A DNA stretch of 46,909 bases from Lentisphaerae bacterium GWF2_44_16 (GCA_001803225.1 MHBF01000068.1:1-46909), one strand, 5' to 3'; numbered from the stretch's first letter, positions 24,924 to 33,953 are shown. Notes: a model not told the origin generated them from the letters alone. Translations and numbers: made by a program.

Positions 24924-25790
24924 TCAACCTTCTTCAACCTCTTCGCCTTCGTCAACAATTTCGGCGCCACGAAGCACTTTTATAAGATCGTAAGTAAGGC
25001 TTTCCATTCTCAATATGATCTGGGAAGCGTTATTGCGGATAAAAGTGAAACCGAGAATGGCAGGGACCGAAACGAGAAGACCAACGGCTGTGGTGTAAAG
25101 GGCCTGAGATATGGCAAGCGCCAACAACTGCGCTTTTTCGGCGCCTGTGGCGGAAGCCAAGCCGGCGAACGCGTCCACCATACCGGTAACGGTACCCATA
25201 AGACCGAGCATCGGGGCCAGTGCGCCCTGAAGGTTCAGATAATTTACTCTCTGCATGAGTTTTTCACTTTCGATATCGGCGGCAGTGGACACAGAATCCA
25301 TAATGACGTCGAAACCTTCGGAAACGTTGTTAAAGCCGGCCATAAGAATATTGGAAAGAGGTCCGGGACTGGCTTCACATGCCTGAATAGCAGCACCGAG
25401 ATCGCCCTGTTCAAGGGCGGCTTTTACGGCATCAATGAGAGCGGGAGGCATGATTTTATTCTGTTTTATAGTCAGTACACCGTCTATTATAAGACCGAGA
25501 GTTGCTATGGATGTGGCGAAAAGACCTATCCATATGATTATGCCGATAAAACCGCTGTTTATGACAATGTCCCAGAAAGACTGCCCCGGAGGAGCGGCTT
25601 TGGCATCGGCTGGAGCTCCGGCTGCTGGAGCGGCTGCTGGAGCGGCTGCTGGAGCAGTTGCTGGAGCGGCGGCTGGAGCAGTTGCTGGAGCGGCGGCCTT
25701 ATCCTGAGAATACACATTCTGAACCCAAAGACCTGAGAGCACAAGTCCGAACGTAACAAGGATTAATCCCCATAATCTCTGACACTTCAT
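24924..25790 (-). CDS. exbB: ExbB/TolQ/MotA-family proton channel with signal peptide and Ala-Pro linker
   Basis: A hydrophobic signal-like N-terminus (LWGLILVTFGLVLSGLWVQN) is followed by about 35 residues of Ala/Pro repeats, then the ExbB core of three transmembrane helices: one near residues 75-105 (IIIWIGLFATSIATLGLII), the conserved APMLGLMGTVTGMVDAF pore helix and ALYTTAVGLLVSVPAILGF. The family forms the proton-conducting pentamer that drives TonB- or Tol-type complexes. The added signal peptide and Ala-Pro spacer resemble ExbB proteins of several marine and PVC bacteria. AAGGAG lies 6 bases before the ATG. The upstream TPR genes and downstream exbD pair fit one envelope-motor operon. 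Confidence 0.93.
   Translation of the reverse strand: MKCQRLWGLILVTFGLVLSGLWVQNVYSQDKAAAPATAPAAAPATAPAAAPAAAPAAGAPADAKAAPPGQSFWDIVINSGFIGIIIWIGLFATSIATLGLIIDGVLTIKQNKIMPPALIDAVKAALEQGDLGAAIQACEASPGPLSNILMAGFNNVSEGFDVIMDSVSTAADIESEKLMQRVNYLNLQGALAPMLGLMGTVTGMVDAFAGLASATGAEKAQLLALAISQALYTTAVGLLVSVPAILGFTFIRNNASQIILRMESLTYDLIKVLRGAEIVDEGEEVEEG
25618..25698 (-). repeat. short in-frame tandem repeats coding the Ala-Pro linker of ExbB
   Basis: A roughly 12-base unit (GCTGCTGGAGCG and variants on the plus strand) is repeated about six times, coding the AAPA-type linker. Such repeats are prone to length change; it is a coding repeat rather than a separate element. Confidence 0.7.
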
Positions 25791-25822
25791 TTTTTTCTCC
25801 TTCTTTTTCTTTTTTATTTAAA

Positions 25823-26614
25823 TTATTTGAGTTCTTTAACGTATGGGCTGCTGGAATATTCTTTTCTGAGCATATCCGCATATTTGGCGGCCTGAGGATG
25901 ATTTATTTCCTTAAGCGCGTTTGCCGCCTTGCAAAGGGCCAGAGGCCTTTCCTTGTTGGTCGCAGGAAAAAGCAGAACTGCCTGAAGATACATTAAAGCC
26001 GCGTCTTTTTTATTTCCCTGCTTCATAGCGATATCCCCGCCCGCGATTGAAGCATAAGCGGCCATATCCTCATTTTTCGCTTTTTCGAGTTCCTTGAGAA
26101 CAAGTTCAGCTTCTTTGTATTTGGCTGTGTCGATATATGCGGAAGCAAGCGTTCTGTAGGCTTCCATGAGAGGCGTCTCTTCTTTATCGTCCTTCACGTC
26201 ATAGCCATTAAGAACAGAGAGGGCCTTTATAGCTTCATCTTTTTTGCCGAGTTCAAAAAGCGTCTTGCCGTACATGTCTATGGAATACACATACCATCCC
26301 AGATATTTATAGTCCTCAGAGGCTTTCAGATATGCTTTTGAGGCGGCGTCATAGTCTTTCTTTTTCATTGCCGCGTCAGCGGTTTTCAACACGGAAGGCT
26401 CGGGAATCCAGGCAAAAATATAATCTTTTTTCTTTATAATGGATTTTACTTTTACCGCGCCCATCTCATAAGTCAGGTCGCCTGCCGCATTTGAGGTGAT
26501 ACTATTGGCTGATATCGTTGAACCGTCTTTTTTCTTTATATAACATCCCTCTTTGTGCTGGCCCATGGCACAGAAGGCCGCAAAGGCGATTAAGAGTGAA
26601 AAGAACTTTTTCAT
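25823..26614 (-). CDS. secreted TPR-repeat protein
   Basis: A signal peptide (MKKFFSLLIAFAAFCAMGQ) is followed by a short beta region (YIKKKDGSTISANSIT) and then several tetratricopeptide-like helix pairs (AAMKKKDYDAASKAYLKASEDY, DMYGKTLFELGKKDEAIKAL, IDTAKYKEAELVLKELEKA, AAKYADMLRKEY). At 263 residues it is probably a periplasmic or outer-membrane-associated adaptor. It sits between the 1026-residue TPR gene and exbB, 32 bases before exbB, so it probably works with the ExbB-ExbD motor. I know of no named family; YbgF/CpoB of the Tol system is a functional analogue at best. Confidence 0.78.
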   Translation of the reverse strand: MKKFFSLLIAFAAFCAMGQHKEGCYIKKKDGSTISANSITSNAAGDLTYEMGAVKVKSIIKKKDYIFAWIPEPSVLKTADAAMKKKDYDAASKAYLKASEDYKYLGWYVYSIDMYGKTLFELGKKDEAIKALSVLNGYDVKDDKEETPLMEAYRTLASAYIDTAKYKEAELVLKELEKAKNEDMAAYASIAGGDIAMKQGNKKDAALMYLQAVLLFPATNKERPLALCKAANALKEINHPQAAKYADMLRKEYSSSPYVKELK

Positions 26615-26664
26615 TTTTCAGACAATCCTTTCTTTTATTTCTTTTATTTCTTCTAAATTATTAA

Positions 26665-29600
26665 CTATTTATTGGCGGCTTCAGGGGCCGGAAGCTTTCC
26701 TATTTCACTGGAAAACTTACCTTTCGGGAAAAACTTTTTATATTGTGCTACAAGGCGTTTTTTATCATCCTCTCTGCCCAGTTTGGCCGCACAGAAAGCA
26801 CCTTTGTAAACGGCGAATTCAACCCATTCTTTTTCAGCGGCCCGCTCTTCTTCCTGAATTTTTCTCTCGTCTTCACTCATCTCGCGCTGAATGTCTTTAA
26901 ACGCGCTTTCATCGCGGAGGGATTTTGCTATCAGGTCGAAAGAGGCGAAAGCCTTCGCGTAATTTTTCTCAAGCATATAAGTTTCACCGATAAGACATTT
27001 GGCTTTTGAGGAAAGGGCATCCCTTCTTGAAGCCATGGCGGACATGGAAATATCCCCGAGGTCTCTGCGGGCTTTCTCATAATCTTTAGTGCCTATACAG
27101 AAATCAGCTCTCGCAAACTTGGCTTTATAAAAATACGGGGTATCCTTGCGGGAGAGCAGATCATCAAAATATATCATTGAAGCTTTAATGTCGCCTGTCC
27201 AGTACGCGGCATTGGCGGCGTCAAAAAGAATTTTCTGTTTCAATGTATCTATAGTCTTAGTGCGTTCGGCGGCGTTGTTTTTAAGTTCAGCGGCCATTTG
27301 CTGTCCGACCCAGTCAACAAGATTTGGGGTTTCGATCATTTTAAGAAGCATCGCGGCGGATTTCAGAGCAAGCTTGGCACCTTCTTTTGGATGCTCCTGC
27401 TTGCAGTTTGCCAGGTTGGAAGCCATCCAGCGGAGGTTTGCCGGTGAAATATCCGTTTTCTGAGCGAAAAGCTTGTTGAATACTTCAAAGGCCTTGCTGA
27501 AGTTATCCACTTCATACATATTTCGGCCCAGATTGAAGTATGCGTTCTTGGCCTCGGGAGTATTGGGATATTTTGACGCGAGGGTTTCCAATATCTTGGT
27601 TGAGGCGTTATAATCATTCAGCTCATAATACAAAGCGCCCAGACGTGACATACACAGGGGCACCTTATCAGAGGATGGGTATTTTTCAATAAACTTCTGG
27701 AATGCGATACTGGCCTTTTTCTTGTCACCACATGAGTCATAAGCCCAACCCAGAAGGAGCTGCGCGCTCTGAAGGACTTTCTGTACTTTCGCGTCACTTG
27801 AATTTGCAATCACGCCGCCGGAAGCGGTCCATTTTCCAAGAAGTTCCTCTAAATTAGAGACCGCGTTTTTATATGAATCCTTCGCCGTTTTTTCCACCTG
27901 TTCGGCTTCGGCAAGTTTTTTAGTCTTGAGCTCGGACTTCATGGTGTAGGCTTCTTCTCTGATTTCAGAGGCATTTTTCTCAGCGAACTGACCACCCTGG
28001 TAGAAACTGTCGGCAGCGCCCAGTTTGGCATTTACGAGTTTTACCGGGTCATCTTGCTGGTTTTTACAGAAATCAAGGTATGTGTCAGCGGCTTCCTTAT
28101 ACATATTGGCGGAATTATAAGCGTTTGCCAACATAAAATAAGAAGAAACAGCGAGCTCTTTTCTGTTGGAATATTTATCGAAAACCCTTTTTATGCGGGG
28201 AGCGGACCTTATAAAAGCGTTTTTGGCTATTTTAGTTTTTCTGACTTTGTCATCGCCTGTGGATTTATTGGCATCCTTCGCCAAAGCAACGGCCCTGTCA
28301 TAATATTCCTTGGCTATGAGGGCTGAAATATCTCCCGCATACTGGTTGGCCGGGGCTGTAGCAAGAAAAAGTTCATAAACTTCAATGGCATCATCCATCA
28401 TCTTATTTTCTCTAAACAGCTGACCTATCTGCAGGAGGGCAAAAGCGGCTTCCTGAGTTGACGGAAAACGTCCGGCGAGATATTTCGCGACAGATACAGC
28501 CTCAATATGATTCTTAGTATAAGCATAAGAGAGCGAAAGCTTGTAAAGGGGCGCGGCAAGGGCCTCCGAACCTCTGTTCTTTAACACAATATCTATGTAC
28601 ATGGGAACGGTTTTATCATATTTCTTGTCTTTGAACAGCTGATCGGCCTCCGCCGTATTAATAGGAGCGGCCTCAACCTTAGTGAGGGTTGCTTTCTGAG
28701 GCGGCTTGAATTTGTCCGGAAGCTTGATTTTACCGCCAAGTTTCTCAAAGTTTTCCTTACATAGAAGGAGGGATGAATATGCTTTGTCCTCATGGGCATA
28801 ACCCGGATTCTTCATCAACAGATAAAGAAATTTTTTAATGGCTTCCCCGTATTCTTTCTTTTTTTCGTTGTTATCTTTTGCGGCGGTCGCCTTGGCAAGA
28901 TAATTTTTTCCTTCCCAGTATTTTTTGGCGGCCATAGGTGACGCTCCGGCTTTGTCTTCTTTCCTGAACGCGTCATCAAAAACTTTGAGAAGCTCCGGGG
29001 GGCCTTCCAGTTCCTTTAAGGATTCATCATACTTTCCGAGCATATAAAGGGCCCTGCCCCTTTCCACATAGGAAAAGAGAGAGATGGCATCCTGTCCGCC
29101 CCAGCGCAAATCCTCAAACGGCTGAAGGGTTGAGGTAACAATGGCTTCCCAGCCTTTCTTTTTTTCTTCTTTCTGTGTTTCAGCGGAATCAAGTTTTGAA
29201 ATAAGTTCGTAGAGGATGGTTTCACGTTTATCAGCCTTGATTATGTCAAGCATTTTTATAACTCTCGAAGAATTCACCGCATCGCCTTTTTCCTTGTAAG
29301 CCCACACCAGGTAATTCACGGCTTCACGAAATTCAGCCTTGCCCGCATCATCCTCAGGGGCCTTATCCTTGAACAGCGCAAGGTAGTTATTCAGATACTT
29401 TATGCCGTCGTCAACTTTACGTCTTTTGCATGAGGCTATACCCAGCGCCAGCTGACCCGAAGGATAATATTTGCTGGAAGATGAGATTTTAGAGAGTATC
29501 GCGTTCGCCTTGTCAGGGACACCCATTGTAAGATATGTTTCAGCGAGCTGCACCTTGAGCCTGTCAACGTCTGCCGGGGAAGCGGCTATGGCTTTGGTAA

Positions 29601-29745
29601 GCAGGTACTCGGAAAAATCAAAAAGTTTCTCTTCGTTCAGTTTATCTGAAAAGCGTATGATTTTCTCGGACTGCGCTGAAAGAAGCACTGGAAAGAGCAG
29701 ACATAATGATAAGAAAGCAAAAGCAATCCTCTTCGACTTGAGCAT
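26665..29745 (-). CDS. large secreted TPR-repeat protein
   Basis: A signal peptide (MLKSKRIAFAFLSLCLLFPVLLSAQ) is followed by about 1000 residues of tetratricopeptide-type helix pairs, for example YTKNHIEAVSVAKYLAGRFP, ENKMMDDAIEVYELFLATAP, CGDKKKASIAFQKFIEKYPS, YNASTKILETLASKYPNTPE and VDNFSKAFEVFNKLF. I took the ATG at 29745 rather than an in-frame one 57 bases upstream, because GGGAGA lies 7 bases before it and it begins the signal peptide. The product is probably a periplasmic scaffold or an outer-membrane-linked protein. It leads the TPR-TPR-ExbB-ExbD-ExbD group and may carry the force-transmitting role that TonB or TolA plays elsewhere; that is inference. Confidence 0.82.
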   Translation of the reverse strand: MLKSKRIAFAFLSLCLLFPVLLSAQSEKIIRFSDKLNEEKLFDFSEYLLTKAIAASPADVDRLKVQLAETYLTMGVPDKANAILSKISSSSKYYPSGQLALGIASCKRRKVDDGIKYLNNYLALFKDKAPEDDAGKAEFREAVNYLVWAYKEKGDAVNSSRVIKMLDIIKADKRETILYELISKLDSAETQKEEKKKGWEAIVTSTLQPFEDLRWGGQDAISLFSYVERGRALYMLGKYDESLKELEGPPELLKVFDDAFRKEDKAGASPMAAKKYWEGKNYLAKATAAKDNNEKKKEYGEAIKKFLYLLMKNPGYAHEDKAYSSLLLCKENFEKLGGKIKLPDKFKPPQKATLTKVEAAPINTAEADQLFKDKKYDKTVPMYIDIVLKNRGSEALAAPLYKLSLSYAYTKNHIEAVSVAKYLAGRFPSTQEAAFALLQIGQLFRENKMMDDAIEVYELFLATAPANQYAGDISALIAKEYYDRAVALAKDANKSTGDDKVRKTKIAKNAFIRSAPRIKRVFDKYSNRKELAVSSYFMLANAYNSANMYKEAADTYLDFCKNQQDDPVKLVNAKLGAADSFYQGGQFAEKNASEIREEAYTMKSELKTKKLAEAEQVEKTAKDSYKNAVSNLEELLGKWTASGGVIANSSDAKVQKVLQSAQLLLGWAYDSCGDKKKASIAFQKFIEKYPSSDKVPLCMSRLGALYYELNDYNASTKILETLASKYPNTPEAKNAYFNLGRNMYEVDNFSKAFEVFNKLFAQKTDISPANLRWMASNLANCKQEHPKEGAKLALKSAAMLLKMIETPNLVDWVGQQMAAELKNNAAERTKTIDTLKQKILFDAANAAYWTGDIKASMIYFDDLLSRKDTPYFYKAKFARADFCIGTKDYEKARRDLGDISMSAMASRRDALSSKAKCLIGETYMLEKNYAKAFASFDLIAKSLRDESAFKDIQREMSEDERKIQEEERAAEKEWVEFAVYKGAFCAAKLGREDDKKRLVAQYKKFFPKGKFSSEIGKLPAPEAANK

Positions 29746-29807
29746 TTTATTCTCCCGGGTTTTCTTATTTAAACTGACGCATTGCGGAAACCTGAAAGCC
29801 ATCGGGA

Positions 29808-30215
29808 CTAAACAGGTTCCATGCCTTTTACAAACTGTACAACAAGCGTTCTGTTCCTCGGTCCGTCGAATTCACAAAAATACAATCCCTGCCATGTGCC
29901 GAGTACCAGTTTTCCGTCTTTTACCGGCAAAGTCTGGAAAAGGCCCATCAGAGACGCTTTAATATGAGCGGCACTGTTCCCTTCGCCATGCCTGTAATTA
30001 CTATTGCACCAGGGTACCGATGTTTCAAGGAAAGAAAGCATATCCTTTCTGACATCAGGGTCCGCGTTTTCATTTACTGTAAGGCCCGCCGTAGTATGTG
30101 TGCTGAAAATATGGCATACACCACAAGTCAAATCATGCGGCACAAGCTTCGCCACATCGTCGGTAATGTCTATCATTTCCGATTTTTTCCCAGTATTTAT
30201 TTTCAGTGTCGGCAT
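29808..30215 (-). CDS. yjbQ: YjbQ family protein (UPF0047)
   Basis: The 135-residue protein carries the UPF0047 hallmarks: GVCHIFSTHTTAGLTVNENADPDVRKD, YRHGEGNSAAHIKASLMG, GTWQGLYFCEFDGPR and RTLVVQFVKG, with the histidines and acids that line the family's metal-binding pocket. Members have been linked to thiamine-phosphate synthase side activity in E. coli, but their true role is unsettled. The start is ambiguous: an ATG at 30230 lies directly on the GGGAG sequence and adds MFFWT; the ATG at 30215 gives the usual family N-terminus (MPTLKINT). It is the first gene of the minus-strand run leading into the TPR-ExbBD genes, 62 bases before the large TPR gene. Confidence 0.9.
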   Translation of the reverse strand: MPTLKINTGKKSEMIDITDDVAKLVPHDLTCGVCHIFSTHTTAGLTVNENADPDVRKDMLSFLETSVPWCNSNYRHGEGNSAAHIKASLMGLFQTLPVKDGKLVLGTWQGLYFCEFDGPRNRTLVVQFVKGMEPV

Positions 30216-30258
30216 TGTCCAGAAAAACATCTCCCGATTAGGTGAACTTATTCAATAC

Positions 30259-30287
30259 ACTTTAATTGCCTCTTAAGGAAATGTAAA
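30259..30287 (-). promoter_or_regulatory. promoter candidate for the yjbQ-TPR-exb run
   Basis: On the minus strand TTTACA (30282-30287, five of six) and TAAAGT (30259-30264, four of six) are 17 bases apart, in the gap between murC and yjbQ. Confidence 0.4.
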
Positions 30288-30296
30288 GGTTTTTTT

Positions 30297-31721
30297 TTAA
30301 ATTTTTATACTTTTTGCCCAATCCGACAATGAGTTATCGCGCGCGCCCATTATCAGAAGCAGATCATCGGCCCCGGCATTTTTCCTTATATACTCCACTG
30401 CCGACGCCCTGTCGGGAAAATAGAGATATTCCTTTTTCCCTTTTAAAGCAAATTCGGATATGACATCCTCAGAACTCGGCTTGAATGATGAAGTCCCACC
30501 GGCATAATAAACAGGCAGAAGCGCGAAAACGTCGTTTTCCCTCATGTTTTTTTCAAGCGCCGGAAGAAGTTCGTCTTTCATGAACCCCAACGGGCCATAT
30601 CCGTGCGGCTGGAATACCGCGAATATCCTGCCATAAGCTATTTCACGGGCCGCGGAAACGCAGGAACATATTTTTTCAACATTATGAGCGTAATCATCAT
30701 AAATCCGCAAGCCATTGCTCATTGTTCCGGCAAAGTCAAAACGCCTCCATACGCCGTTGAAACGGGAGACCGCCTCAAGAGCTTTTACCATGTCAAAAGC
30801 GATTAAATCAAGCAATGCAAGTATTGCCAGGGCGTTGGCGGCGGTATGTATGCCGGGGGCCGGAAGTTTCAGTTCATATTTATCGTTTATAGAGGCGATA
30901 ACCCCTGCCCTGCCCGCATGATAGCCGCTGAGACGCCAGTCAACTTTTTCAACGGAACTTCTGAAACCGGTGTTCGCCGAAAAAATCCTGAGCTCAAGGC
31001 CAGAAAAGGCATCTTTGCCCAATGCCTCATATACACTGTCCTCAACGACAACGCCCTTTTTGACTTTTTTCAGGAATTCCCTGAAGACCGCGGCCAGTTC
31101 CTCTTTAGGATAATGGTCTGTCCCGATATTAAGTATCACGGCATAATCCGGTGAATAGGCAAGAAGGCTCTTATCGCTTTCGTCAGCCTCAAAAACCATA
31201 AACTCGCCCTTGCCCGGATAAAAATTGCCCGCATATACGGGAGAACAAAAGCTCTTGACCAGCCCGCCGCTGATGAATGACGGCGAAAAACCTGAATTGT
31301 GCAGCACCTCCGCAAGCCATGATGTAACCGTTGTCTTGCCGCAAGTCCCGGTAACAGCGATCATACGCTGTTCTGAAAGCATCATCGCGCCGGAAAGCGC
31401 TTCTGACCTGTGTATCCTTTTTATATCTGGAACACACGCAAAATCGGGGTTTTCATTTTCTATAGCCGTGGAATATATCAGCGCGTCCGGCTTTCCGTCC
31501 TGGATATATGAACCGTTCTGTTCATAAAGTTTTATTCCCTGTGCCTTCAGAGCGTCAAATATCCTTTTGTTTTCGGGAAGCGCCATCCCCCTGTCGCTTC
31601 CTGAAACCCGGCATCCCAGTGAAACAAGAAGCTGCGCGAGCCCGCTCATGCCTATTCCGCCGATTCCCACAAGATGATATGACGCGTCCCTTTTTATTAT
31701 TTCGTCTTCTTTATTATTCAT
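30297..31721 (-). CDS. murC: UDP-N-acetylmuramate ligase family protein, MurC-like
   Basis: The N-terminal domain has HLVGIGGIGMSGLAQLL and SGSDR, as in MurC. The ATP site is VTGTCGKTTVTSWLAEVL, followed by EADESDKSLL, NIGTDHYPKEE and the C-terminal DDYAHNVEKI block. MurC adds L-alanine to UDP-MurNAc in the cytoplasm at the start of peptidoglycan peptide synthesis. The segment FQPHGYGPLGFMKDEL differs from the FQPHRYxRT text of standard MurC, so it belongs to a divergent branch; a recycling ligase of the Mpl type or another Mur-family role cannot be excluded. It stands alone, outside any dcw-type cluster. Length 474 residues, normal for the family. Confidence 0.82.
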   Translation of the reverse strand: MNNKEDEIIKRDASYHLVGIGGIGMSGLAQLLVSLGCRVSGSDRGMALPENKRIFDALKAQGIKLYEQNGSYIQDGKPDALIYSTAIENENPDFACVPDIKRIHRSEALSGAMMLSEQRMIAVTGTCGKTTVTSWLAEVLHNSGFSPSFISGGLVKSFCSPVYAGNFYPGKGEFMVFEADESDKSLLAYSPDYAVILNIGTDHYPKEELAAVFREFLKKVKKGVVVEDSVYEALGKDAFSGLELRIFSANTGFRSSVEKVDWRLSGYHAGRAGVIASINDKYELKLPAPGIHTAANALAILALLDLIAFDMVKALEAVSRFNGVWRRFDFAGTMSNGLRIYDDYAHNVEKICSCVSAAREIAYGRIFAVFQPHGYGPLGFMKDELLPALEKNMRENDVFALLPVYYAGGTSSFKPSSEDVISEFALKGKKEYLYFPDRASAVEYIRKNAGADDLLLIMGARDNSLSDWAKSIKI

Positions 31722-31823
31722 TGTTTATCTTTTTGATTAAATTGATATTATATAAAAATAAGCAATATTTTTCCCCTTTTCAACGTTATATAGTCAGAAA
31801 TAGCTAAATCACAGGAGGCTATT

Positions 31824-32789
31824 ATGAATAATCCATACAGACTTATAAGCGGACTGACTTTTTTCTGTATCCTTTGTGCAGGTATAAACGCTTTATCCGC
31901 CCCGGGGATTTATGAAAGTGAAACGGAACGGAAACTGGATGAATACCACTCGGCTGTAAGCCTTATGAATCTGCTGAACGGACTTCATCTGACAGAGGAG
32001 CAGCAGAAAAAACTCCTCGCGCTGAATTATAAAATATCAAAAACTAAGAAAGCGGAAGTATCCGATTCGAAGTACACGGAACTGCGCCTTGCCGCGGAAT
32101 CTTCCATGAAAGAACTTCAGGAATATCTCCTGAAACATCCGGAAGAAGAAAATAACAACATTCAGGAAAAGGCCGCGGATGCCTATCGCAATTTCAGAGA
32201 TTACACAATACAGCGGGGAGAAAAGCTGAAAGCCGAATTTGATAAAATCCAGAATGAAGCCTCTCAAATCTTAACAGATGAACAGAAGGAAATAATAGAA
32301 AATTTCAAACCCTGCATCATTCCTCCGAAAGATCTTCGTGACCCGGTCAGGGCCGGACAGGCAAAGCAGAATTCCCCTGTTCTGAACGGCATGAATAAAA
32401 TCAGACAGATAAAAAACAACAAGGAACTTTTTGAAGCCGCGCTGAATACCGGGGCCGATAGAATAATAAATTATACGACAAAACGTGTTTATAAGATGAC
32501 CGATGCCGAAAAAGCCGCGAAGAAAACGGAAGTAATCAAACTCCTACGGGAAGCCTCCGCATTGAGCGATACTGATTACGAACTCAGAAAAAACGAAATA
32601 GCAGCGAAAATCGCGCCGGAAGATAAAATGGAACAACTCCGCAGTGAATTCGAAAAAAGAAACCCTCACAGGAACCCCGCGAAAGGCATCAAAAGCAACA
32701 GGCTGGCCAAATTTCTCCTCGACAGTGAAATAGTAATACCAGTTCTGGAAAAACGTTTACAGGCCAGCCCCTCCGGCGGCCTCCGCTGA
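31824..32789 (+). CDS. secreted helical protein with two LTxxQ motifs (Spy/CpxP-like)
   Basis: A signal peptide (residues 1-26, ending NALSAP) precedes a highly charged, almost entirely helical protein of 321 residues. It holds two LTxxQ motifs, LTEEQ (residues 56-60) and LTDEQ (150-154), the hallmark of Spy/CpxP-type periplasmic chaperones and sensors. A segment FKPCIIPPKDLRDPVRAGQA after the second motif looks conserved. It is more than twice the length of Spy, so the assignment is to the motif class only. AGGAGG lies 6 bases before the ATG. It diverges from the MurC-like gene; a link to envelope stress is inference. Confidence 0.7.
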   Translation: MNNPYRLISGLTFFCILCAGINALSAPGIYESETERKLDEYHSAVSLMNLLNGLHLTEEQQKKLLALNYKISKTKKAEVSDSKYTELRLAAESSMKELQEYLLKHPEEENNNIQEKAADAYRNFRDYTIQRGEKLKAEFDKIQNEASQILTDEQKEIIENFKPCIIPPKDLRDPVRAGQAKQNSPVLNGMNKIRQIKNNKELFEAALNTGADRIINYTTKRVYKMTDAEKAAKKTEVIKLLREASALSDTDYELRKNEIAAKIAPEDKMEQLRSEFEKRNPHRNPAKGIKSNRLAKFLLDSEIVIPVLEKRLQASPSGGLR

Positions 32790-32870
32790 AACCTGATATG
32801 ATGAACGGGGACTTTGAACAAACTGAATACAAAAAAAAACTAAAAGAAAATCAAAAAAAATTCTTTCCTT

Positions 32871-32900
32871 TTCCGTGTATTCAGTGTGTTCTGTGGTTAA
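32871..32900 (-). repeat. dispersed 9-base-period repeat, copy A
   Basis: Three degenerate 9-mers (TCCGTGTAT, TCAGTGTGT, TCTGTGGTT on the plus strand) end in TTAA, just downstream of queA. It matches copy B at 36544-36573 in 25 of 30 positions and in the same orientation, with a pyrimidine-rich flank on the same side. Confidence 0.7.
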
Positions 32901-32903
32901 ACT

Positions 32904-33953
32904 TCATTTCAGGAGCATGCAGTCGCCGTAGCTGTAGAACATGAATTTTTCTTTTATCGCGAACTGATACGCGGCGAGGACTTTTTCTCTGTCGGCAAAG
33001 GTGCATACCAGCATCAGGAGAGTACTTTGAGGAAGATGAAAATTTGTAAGGAGCATGTCAACGCTTTTAGGCTTATAAGGCGGATAGAGGAATATATTTG
33101 TTTCGGAGGAGGACGCTTTGACAAGGCCGTTTTCATCGGCGCAACTCTCAAGAACTCTGACGCTGGTAGTGCCGACTGCAATGATTTTGCCGCCTTTCCT
33201 GCGCGTATCATTAATCAGGGAAGCGCTTTTTTCTGAAAGGCTGTAGGATTCGCTGTGCATTTTATGTTCGGTGATGTTTTCAACGGATACAGGTTTGAAT
33301 GTCCCGGGGCCGACATGAAGCGTAACATTTGTTGTAAGTATGCCTTTTGTTTTCAGCTCGTCAAGTATATCCCGCGTGAAATGCAGTCCCGCCGTGGGAG
33401 CGGCCACAGCGCCGGGCTTCTCCGCGAAAAGCGTCTGGTAATTCTGAATATCCGAAAACTCGTCTTTCCTTTTTATATAAGGCGGCAGAGGGACGTGTCC
33501 GTATTCACGAAGCAGATAGTCTGTGTCGGGATTTGAAAATTCGATTATGAACTCACCCTCTCCGGTCCGGTCTTTCACTGTGAAAACATCTTTATCAGAA
33601 ACCGTTCCGTCCAGTGCGCGCATTCCGATAACAGTACCTTGCTTTACCCTTCTTCCCGGCTTAAGCAGGCATTTCCATTCGGTGGCGGCAAGCTTTGAGA
33701 TGAGCAGTATTTCTATAACGGCATGTCCGGAAGATAATTTGACGCCGTAGATTCTGGCGTTTATGACTTTCGTATCGTTGAATACCATGCAGGCATCCGC
33801 GGGAAGGAAGGAAGGAAATTCGGAAAAAGAATGTATTTCGCAGTTTCCGCTTTTCCTGTCCATGACGAGCATTCGGGAATTGCCCCGTCGAGGTTTGGGG
33901 TACTGGGCTATCAGCTCATCAGGCAGTGTGTAATCAAACAGTTCTGTGCGCAT
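32904..33953 (-). CDS. queA: tRNA preQ1(34) S-adenosylmethionine ribosyltransferase-isomerase
   Basis: The start MRTELFDYTLPDELIAQYP and the blocks MLVMDRKSG, GKIIAVGTTSVRVLES, TNIFLYPPYKPKSVDMLLTNFHLPQSTLLMLV and FYSYGDCMLL are diagnostic of QueA. The enzyme transfers the ribosyl part of S-adenosylmethionine to 7-aminomethyl-7-deazaguanine in tRNA, making epoxyqueuosine, a late step of queuosine synthesis. Length 349 residues is normal. Its start lies 20 bases inside the end of glgA, so it is probably translated by coupling; no ribosome site stands out. A 9-base-period repeat lies directly after its stop codon. Confidence 0.96.
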   Translation of the reverse strand: MRTELFDYTLPDELIAQYPKPRRGNSRMLVMDRKSGNCEIHSFSEFPSFLPADACMVFNDTKVINARIYGVKLSSGHAVIEILLISKLAATEWKCLLKPGRRVKQGTVIGMRALDGTVSDKDVFTVKDRTGEGEFIIEFSNPDTDYLLREYGHVPLPPYIKRKDEFSDIQNYQTLFAEKPGAVAAPTAGLHFTRDILDELKTKGILTTNVTLHVGPGTFKPVSVENITEHKMHSESYSLSEKSASLINDTRRKGGKIIAVGTTSVRVLESCADENGLVKASSSETNIFLYPPYKPKSVDMLLTNFHLPQSTLLMLVCTFADREKVLAAYQFAIKEKFMFYSYGDCMLLK

